From JBBDXA01 sp040902585 (GTDB taxonomy: Bacteria > Planctomycetota > Phycisphaerae > Phycisphaerales > Phycisphaeraceae): a stretch of 9,853 nucleotides of DNA. Position numbers and translations under genes: made by a program. Shown here one piece after another: positions 6,147 through 9,853 of this stretch (the stretch's first letter is position 1; each line of letters begins with the position of its first letter). Below the pieces are notes generated by a model, which saw only the letters and a program-made list of their open reading frames with translations, was not told the origin of the DNA and made no database searches. The stretch is taken from positions 1 to 9,853 of the forward strand of contig JBBDXA010000004.1 in NCBI GenBank assembly GCA_040902585.1. The letters are read 5' to 3'.

Positions 6147-7616
6147 ATGACTCAGACACACCCCACCTTCTCCCGCCGCGCCGCCCTGCAAACCGCCGGC
6201 TGCGGCTTCGGCTACATGGCGCTCTCCGGTCTGCTCGGCCAGCAGGCGCTGGCCGACGGCACCGCCGGCGCCGGCGCCCTCAACCCGCTCGCCGCGAAGC
6301 TGCCGCACCATGCGCCGCGGGCCAAGCGCGTCATCTTTCTCTTCATGCAGGGCGGTGTGAGTCACGTCGATTCCTTCGACCACAAGCCGATCCTCGAAAA
6401 AGAGGACGGCAAGATGTTCCCGTTCGATGACGCCCGCCGGGTCGCCAACACCGGCCAGCGCGGCTCCAGCGAACGCGTGATGAAAAACATGTGGAAGTTC
6501 ACCCAGCACGGCGAAAGCGGCAAGTGGGGTTCGGACCTGTTCCCCGAGATGTGCAAGCACGTCGATGACATGACCTTCCTCCACGCCATGCACACCGAAG
6601 GCGTCGCCCACGGACCCGCCACGCTTTTCCTTCACTGCGGCGCGACGCAGTTCATCCGTCCGTCCATGGGCTCGTGGATCACCTACGGCCTGGGCACCGA
6701 AAACGACAACCTGCCAGGCTTCATGTCCATCGCCCCTTCCAGCGGCAACGGCGGGCCACGCAACTTCGGCAACGCGTTCCTCCCCGCGGTCTTCCAGGGC
6801 ACCGCCGTCGGCAAGGCCGGCGGACCCGCGGCTGACCTCGTCATCCGCAACATCGGCGGCGGCAAAACCTCTCCCGCTGACATGCGCAAACAGTTCGATC
6901 TCCTTCAGCGACTCAACGCCGAGCAACTCCAGCGCAACACCGGCGGCAGCAGCGATGCCAGCGCGAGCGAACTCGAAGCCGTGATCAATTCCTACGAACT
7001 CGCCTGGCGCATGCAGGCCCATGCGCCCGATGCCCTCGACCTCGCCCATGAATCGCCCGAGACGCTCGCGCTCTACGGCATCAACGAAAAGAAGACCGAC
7101 ACCTACGGCCGGCAGTGCCTCATGGCGCGGCGCCTCGCCGAGCGCGGCGTGCGTTACATCCAGGTCACCTACGGCGACAACTCCGCCAACCCCGCGTGGG
7201 ATCAGCACTCCAATCTGCCCAAGCACAAAGACCACGCCCTCAGCGTCGACAAACCCATCGCCGGCCTGCTCACCGATCTGAAAAACCGCGGCCTGCTCGA
7301 AGACACCATCGTCTGGTGGGGCGGCGAGTTCGGCCGCACGCCTTACGCCGAAAAGAACGGCACCGGTCGCGATCATAATCCGGGCGGCTTTACCGTGTGG
7401 CTCGCCGGCGGCGGATTCAAGCCCGCCTTCAGCTACGGCGCGACTGATGAGTTCGGCGCCAAGGCTGTCGAAGGCAAAGTCCACATGCACGACCTGCACG
7501 CGACCATCTTGCATCAGCTCGGGCTCAATCACGAGAAGCTCACCTATCGTTATGCCGGGCGCGATTTCCGCCTGACGGATGTGTACGGTCATGTGGTGCG
7601 CGAAGTGATTGCGTAA
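6147..7616 (+). CDS. DUF1501 family protein with Tat signal (489 aa)
   Basis: This is a full-length DUF1501 protein, a planctomycete-enriched family of alkaline-phosphatase/sulfatase-like fold whose activity is not established. The N-terminus has a twin-arginine motif (FSRRAAL, R10-R11), a hydrophobic stretch (about 16-31) and a possible cleavage site after ALA36, so it is probably exported folded by the Tat route. Family landmarks are RVIFLFMQGGVSHVDSFD (61-78; D75, D78), WDQHSN (351-356), WWGGEFGRTP (390-399), GRDHNPGGFTVWLAGG (407-422) and HMHDLHATILHQLGL (446-460). These D/H residues may form a metal site; no sulfatase-type CxPxR nucleophile motif is seen. AAAGGA (6138-6143) lies just 3 nt before the ATG, an unusually tight spacing. 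This protein is the expected partner of the PSCyt/DUF1549/DUF1553 protein, separated from it here only by the toxin-antitoxin pair. The downstream lipoprotein gene starts 18 bp after it. Confidence 0.92.
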   Translation: MTQTHPTFSRRAALQTAGCGFGYMALSGLLGQQALADGTAGAGALNPLAAKLPHHAPRAKRVIFLFMQGGVSHVDSFDHKPILEKEDGKMFPFDDARRVANTGQRGSSERVMKNMWKFTQHGESGKWGSDLFPEMCKHVDDMTFLHAMHTEGVAHGPATLFLHCGATQFIRPSMGSWITYGLGTENDNLPGFMSIAPSSGNGGPRNFGNAFLPAVFQGTAVGKAGGPAADLVIRNIGGGKTSPADMRKQFDLLQRLNAEQLQRNTGGSSDASASELEAVINSYELAWRMQAHAPDALDLAHESPETLALYGINEKKTDTYGRQCLMARRLAERGVRYIQVTYGDNSANPAWDQHSNLPKHKDHALSVDKPIAGLLTDLKNRGLLEDTIVWWGGEFGRTPYAEKNGTGRDHNPGGFTVWLAGGGFKPAFSYGATDEFGAKAVEGKVHMHDLHATILHQLGLNHEKLTYRYAGRDFRLTDVYGHVVREVIA

Positions 7617-7634
7617 TTTTAGGAGACGCTCATC

Positions 7635-8018
7635 ATGCATGTGATGCGGCTCACGATCCTGTGCATCATCCTCTCCGCCCTGAGCGCGTGCGGCACGATA
7701 TCGTCCGGCGGCTGCGTGCTCTGGAGTCAGTATCAGCCTGATCTCGAACGCGCCAATGCGGACATCCAGCGGCTTGCCGTCGGAGCCGAGCCGCTTCACT
7801 ACAGCACGCTCGACGAAGCCATGGCCGCGCGCGATCGCATTCAGGCGAAGATGGATCGCGAGCGCCAGAGCATTCGAGAAGCGGACGCCCGCGATCGAGA
7901 AGAGAGGGACCGGCGGCGGATGGAAGAAGACAGGCAGCGAGAAAAGTTCGAGCGTCTGGTGGAGAAGGCCATCGAGTATCGAGCCCTTGCTCCTTACTAC
8001 ACTCCCAATCGCAGGTGA
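7635..8018 (+). CDS. Small charged coiled-coil lipoprotein, function unknown (127 aa)
   Basis: I do not recognise the family. The N-terminus is a lipoprotein signal: MHVMRLTILCIILSALSACG with lipobox L16-S17-A18-C19, so the mature protein would be lipid-anchored at C19. C27 could form a disulfide. The rest is mostly a highly charged helix (about 60-112) with many Arg/Glu/Asp pairs such as READARDREERDRRR, probably a rod or coiled coil, ending in APYYTPNRR. AGGAG at 7621-7625 is 9 nt before the ATG at 7635 and favours it over the ATG at 7644. Its 18-bp gap to the DUF1501 gene implies co-transcription, so it may be an envelope partner or scaffold of the exported module. The lipoprotein call is firm; the role is inference. 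Confidence 0.78.
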   Translation: MHVMRLTILCIILSALSACGTISSGGCVLWSQYQPDLERANADIQRLAVGAEPLHYSTLDEAMAARDRIQAKMDRERQSIREADARDREERDRRRMEEDRQREKFERLVEKAIEYRALAPYYTPNRR

Positions 8019-8039
8019 TTTGCCCCCGGCCACTTCTGA

Positions 8040-8086
8040 ATTATTTCGCCTTTCCTGAAGACTCGCCCCGCCGCTACGCGAATAAT
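8040..8086. repeat. Imperfect AT-armed inverted repeat between the two lipoprotein genes
   Basis: ATTATTTCGC (8040-8049) can pair with GCGAATAAT (8078-8086), with one bulged T and a loop of about 28 nt. It is the only structured element I see in the 107-bp gap. The arms are AT-rich in GC-rich surroundings. There is no T tract, so it is not a convincing terminator; it might be a protein-binding site or may be meaningless. Confidence 0.3.
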
Positions 8087-8113
8087 CCTGTTGCCCCGGT
8101 CGTTCGCTCCAAT

Positions 8114-8118
8114 GGAGG
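8114..8118 (+). promoter_or_regulatory. Ribosome binding site fixing the start of the His-rich lipoprotein
   Basis: GGAGG lies 7 nt before the ATG at 8126. The reading frame is open further upstream, to 8015, but the predicted protein there has no signal and would bury the lipoprotein signal internally, so 8126 is the real start. Confidence 0.75.
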
Positions 8119-8125
8119 GCATGAC

Positions 8126-8536
8126 ATGAACCACATCCAAATAGCCTTGCACGGCGCGGTGTTGGGCATTCTGCTTTGCCTGGCCGGCTGCACGCTCGGC
8201 CCCCGCCACGCGCATTACCGCTCGGAAAGATCCTACGGGTACAGCGAATACAGCGGCGGCAGCGGCGGTATGTATCACGGCGGCTACAGCCACCACCATC
8301 ACGGCGACCATTATCACCAGCAACAGGCGGATCACCGTCGCCATGACAGTCATGCACGGATACCTAAACAAAACCTTACTTTCACTCCCCCGCCCGCGCC
8401 CCCTGTCGCCCCGGTTGTGGTGACCCCGCCCCCGCCTGCCCCTTCGCCCAAGCCTCGCCAGAGCAAGGAAGAAGCCTACGAGCAGAGCCTGCGGAGGCAG
8501 CCCGGCCCCGCCAATGGGCGCGATCGCGGCCGGTAG
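8126..8536 (+). CDS. His-rich, Pro-rich lipoprotein, function unknown (136 aa)
   Basis: I do not recognise the family. With the start at 8126 the protein opens MNHIQIALHGAVLGILLCLAGC, a clean lipoprotein signal with lipobox L19-A20-G21-C22. The mature part has three low-complexity zones. The first is a Tyr/Ser/Gly stretch (31-55). The second is a His-rich segment: residues 28-76 contain 12 His, including HHHHGDHYH at 56-64. The third is a Pro/Val/Ala stretch (88-110) ending in a basic tail (111-136). The His cluster could bind Zn, Cu, Ni or Fe, or heme released near the surface; the Pro-rich part could span peptidoglycan or act as a stalk. It is the second lipoprotein after the DUF1501 gene, 107 bp beyond the first, so it may be in the same operon or have its own promoter. 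Lipid anchoring is well supported; metal binding is inference from composition. Confidence 0.75.
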   Translation: MNHIQIALHGAVLGILLCLAGCTLGPRHAHYRSERSYGYSEYSGGSGGMYHGGYSHHHHGDHYHQQQADHRRHDSHARIPKQNLTFTPPPAPPVAPVVVTPPPPAPSPKPRQSKEEAYEQSLRRQPGPANGRDRGR

Positions 8537-8602
8537 TTCGAACATTTTCAGCGATATGGTTTCTCATCCTCCACGCGAGCCCCACGGCCCGCCCCGGTCG
8601 CG

Positions 8603-8608
8603 TACAAT
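8603..8608 (+). promoter_or_regulatory. Candidate -10 box TACAAT before the metallopeptidase gene
   Basis: TACAAT differs from the -10 consensus at one base and lies in a GC-rich 125-bp gap, 53 bp before the chosen ATG. No -35-like hexamer is visible at 15-19 bp spacing. If used, transcription would start near 8615 and give a C-rich leader of about 47 nt. Confidence 0.35.
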
Positions 8609-8661
8609 CTGCCACCCACGCTTCCCCCGCCAACCTCCAAGCCTTGCTCCGCCTCGAGTTC

Positions 8662-9762
8662 ATGATGCCCCGCAAACCGGCCCGCCCTTCCCGAACCCGC
8701 CCGCGCAAAAAGAAAAAGCGCGGCCACGTCGCCGTCCTTCGGCGACCCGCCAAGCCCTTCTGGGCGGACTACGAAGATGAAGACCTGCTCGACCTGCGCA
8801 TCTGCGATCTCGGTCTGCGCTTCGAAGGCACCGAAATCCTGTCGCGCATCGAGCGACTCTACGATGAGCTTGCTGAGCGCGGCCTCAAGCTCCGCCCGCA
8901 CATCTGGTTCAGCTCCGAATGGTTCAGCCCCGACGGCGTGCCCGGCATTGCCGTGCCTTACTACCTCGGACACGAACGGCTGACGCGCCTCGAGGAAAAA
9001 ATGATGTTGAAAGCCGAGGGCGGCGGCGAACGCGAATGCATGCGCATCCTGCGCCACGAAATGGGTCACGTCATCTGCTCGGCCTACCGCCTGCACTTCA
9101 AGCCTTCCTGGCGGAGCGTGTTCGGAAAATTTACCGAGCGTTATCCCGACTCCTACGTGCCCAAGCCCAAGAGCAGGCGCTTCGTGCAGCACCTGGACTG
9201 GTTCTACGCCCAGGCGCACCCGGCGGAGGACTTCGCCGAGACGTTTGCCGTCTGGCTCACGCCCTACTCGCGGTGGAAGCAGCAGTACGCCAACTGGCCT
9301 GCGCTGAAAAAGATTGAGTATGTCGATGAGCTGATGAGTGAGATCGCCGGCGCGATGCCGGTGGTGCGCAGTCGTATGCACGTGGAGCCGGTGAAGGGCA
9401 TGCGCGTGACGCTGCGCGATCATTATCGGAAGAAGCAGCAGGATTATGAGACGGACTGGCCGGACTTTTACGACCGCGATCTTCGCCGCATCTTCTCGGA
9501 AGAGGAGCGTTTTGTCGATAATGAAACGGCGGCCGCGTTCCTTCGCCGCAGCCGCAGCGAAATCCGCGACACCGTCGCCGACTGGACCGGAGCGCACCCG
9601 TACACGATCGAGCACGTCCTGCGGGACATGATCGACCGCTGCAAGGAACTGAAGCTGCGCGTGATGCTCAACCAGCGTTTCACGCGGCTCCAGGCCACCT
9701 TGATGATCACGGTGCAATCCATGAAGTTCCTCCAGGGCGGCGGGCAGCGCATCGTGCTGTAG
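8662..9762 (+). CDS. Putative zinc-binding metallopeptidase (366 aa from ATG 8662)
   Basis: The sequence contains RHEMGHVICSAYRL, an HExxH zinc motif with H132, E133 and H136 (numbered from the ATG at 8662), followed about 50 residues later by AHPAEDFAETFAVWLTPY (185-202), where E189 or E193 would be the third ligand. This pairing is that of the putative zinc-binding metallo-peptidase family (Peptidase_Mx type). No signal peptide or membrane segment is present, so it is probably cytoplasmic. Residues 5-22 are strongly basic (RPRKKKKRGH), which could mean contact with nucleic acid or ribosomes. The C-terminal half (about 245-366) is charged and helical without a motif I recognise. The frame is open upstream to a TTG at 8644, but ATG 8662 or 8665 is more likely; no clear Shine-Dalgarno sequence exists for any. 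Substrate unknown; link to the upstream envelope genes uncertain. Confidence 0.82.
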   Translation: MMPRKPARPSRTRPRKKKKRGHVAVLRRPAKPFWADYEDEDLLDLRICDLGLRFEGTEILSRIERLYDELAERGLKLRPHIWFSSEWFSPDGVPGIAVPYYLGHERLTRLEEKMMLKAEGGGERECMRILRHEMGHVICSAYRLHFKPSWRSVFGKFTERYPDSYVPKPKSRRFVQHLDWFYAQAHPAEDFAETFAVWLTPYSRWKQQYANWPALKKIEYVDELMSEIAGAMPVVRSRMHVEPVKGMRVTLRDHYRKKQQDYETDWPDFYDRDLRRIFSEEERFVDNETAAAFLRRSRSEIRDTVADWTGAHPYTIEHVLRDMIDRCKELKLRVMLNQRFTRLQATLMITVQSMKFLQGGGQRIVL

Positions 9763-9763
9763 T

Positions 9764-9782
9764 CCTCTCGCTCCGCGAGAGG
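9764..9782 (+). terminator. Hairpin directly after the metallopeptidase stop
   Basis: CCTCTCGC (9764-9771) and GCGAGAGG (9775-9782) form a perfect 8-bp stem with a TCC loop, starting one base after the TAG. Position fits a transcription terminator or mRNA 3'-end stabiliser, but no T tract follows, so it is not a classical intrinsic terminator. Confidence 0.5.
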
Positions 9783-9853
9783 GTTCCGCGAAGACCGTGA
9801 CCCGGCTGCCCTCGCGTGCCCACGAAAACCTTAACCCGCGTCCGCCACCCCCG

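Noticed and set aside
8015..8125. N-terminal extension of the His-rich lipoprotein (open frame from 8015)
   Set aside because: The extension would place the lipoprotein signal 37 residues inside the protein, and GGAGG at 8114-8118 is correctly spaced for the ATG at 8126.
5973..8357. 794-codon open frame on the minus strand
   Set aside because: It lies antisense to the DUF1501 gene and both lipoprotein genes, which have clear family motifs, signals and ribosome binding sites. Its translation is low-complexity Gly/Ala/Val/His without a recognisable domain, as expected from GC-rich codon bias.
8536..8543. 8-bp palindrome GTTCGAAC at the end of the His-rich lipoprotein gene
   Set aside because: It is too short and isolated to call an operator; palindromes of this size are expected by chance.
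8548..9717. 389-codon open frame on the minus strand
   Set aside because: It is a shadow of the metallopeptidase gene, whose HExxH and AEDFAETF motifs mark the true frame.

Overview
The window looks like a planctomycete (Planctomycetota) chromosome segment. The strongest evidence is the pairing of a PSCyt1/DUF1549/DUF1553 cytochrome-like protein with a DUF1501 protein, which are expanded families of that phylum. High GC, long antisense shadow frames and several start codons without a Shine-Dalgarno sequence fit as well. I cannot assign a class or genus.

Layout. Bases 1-862 (minus strand) hold most of a D-amino-acid transaminase that runs off the left edge. A 166-bp divergent intergenic region (863-1028) contains two arrays of related 7-bp repeats in opposite orientation, with a perfect 9-bp hairpin between them. 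From 1029 everything reads rightward: an FtsX/MacB-type ABC permease without a visible ATPase partner (1029-2294); a 997-aa secreted PSCyt1-DUF1549-[golvesin/Xly-CBM-like]-DUF1553 protein with two CxxCH motifs (2392-5385); a two-gene toxin-antitoxin module, coiled-coil antitoxin plus VapC-like PIN toxin (5425-5697 and 5698-6129); a Tat-signal DUF1501 protein (6147-7616); a charged coiled-coil lipoprotein (7635-8018); a His-rich and Pro-rich lipoprotein (8126-8536); and a predicted zinc metallopeptidase (8662-9762). The last 91 bases hold a hairpin just after the final stop and no gene I can support. No gene-free stretch exceeds 170 bases. I saw no tRNA, rRNA, CRISPR array or insertion sequence.

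How the parts may work together. PSCyt and DUF1501 proteins commonly occur side by side, and here they form the core of an exported module whose biochemical role is not established. One carries Sec-type c-heme motifs and a putative carbohydrate-binding domain, and the other a Tat signal. Two small lipoproteins follow and may be envelope partners. The toxin-antitoxin pair sits exactly between the two core genes, is visibly lower in GC, and has its own consensus -10 box, so it looks like an inserted cassette that kept the operon readable. The most unusual items are this insertion, the non-classical antitoxin, the CBM-like insert in the cytochrome protein, and the heptad-repeat/G-quadruplex-prone intergenic region.
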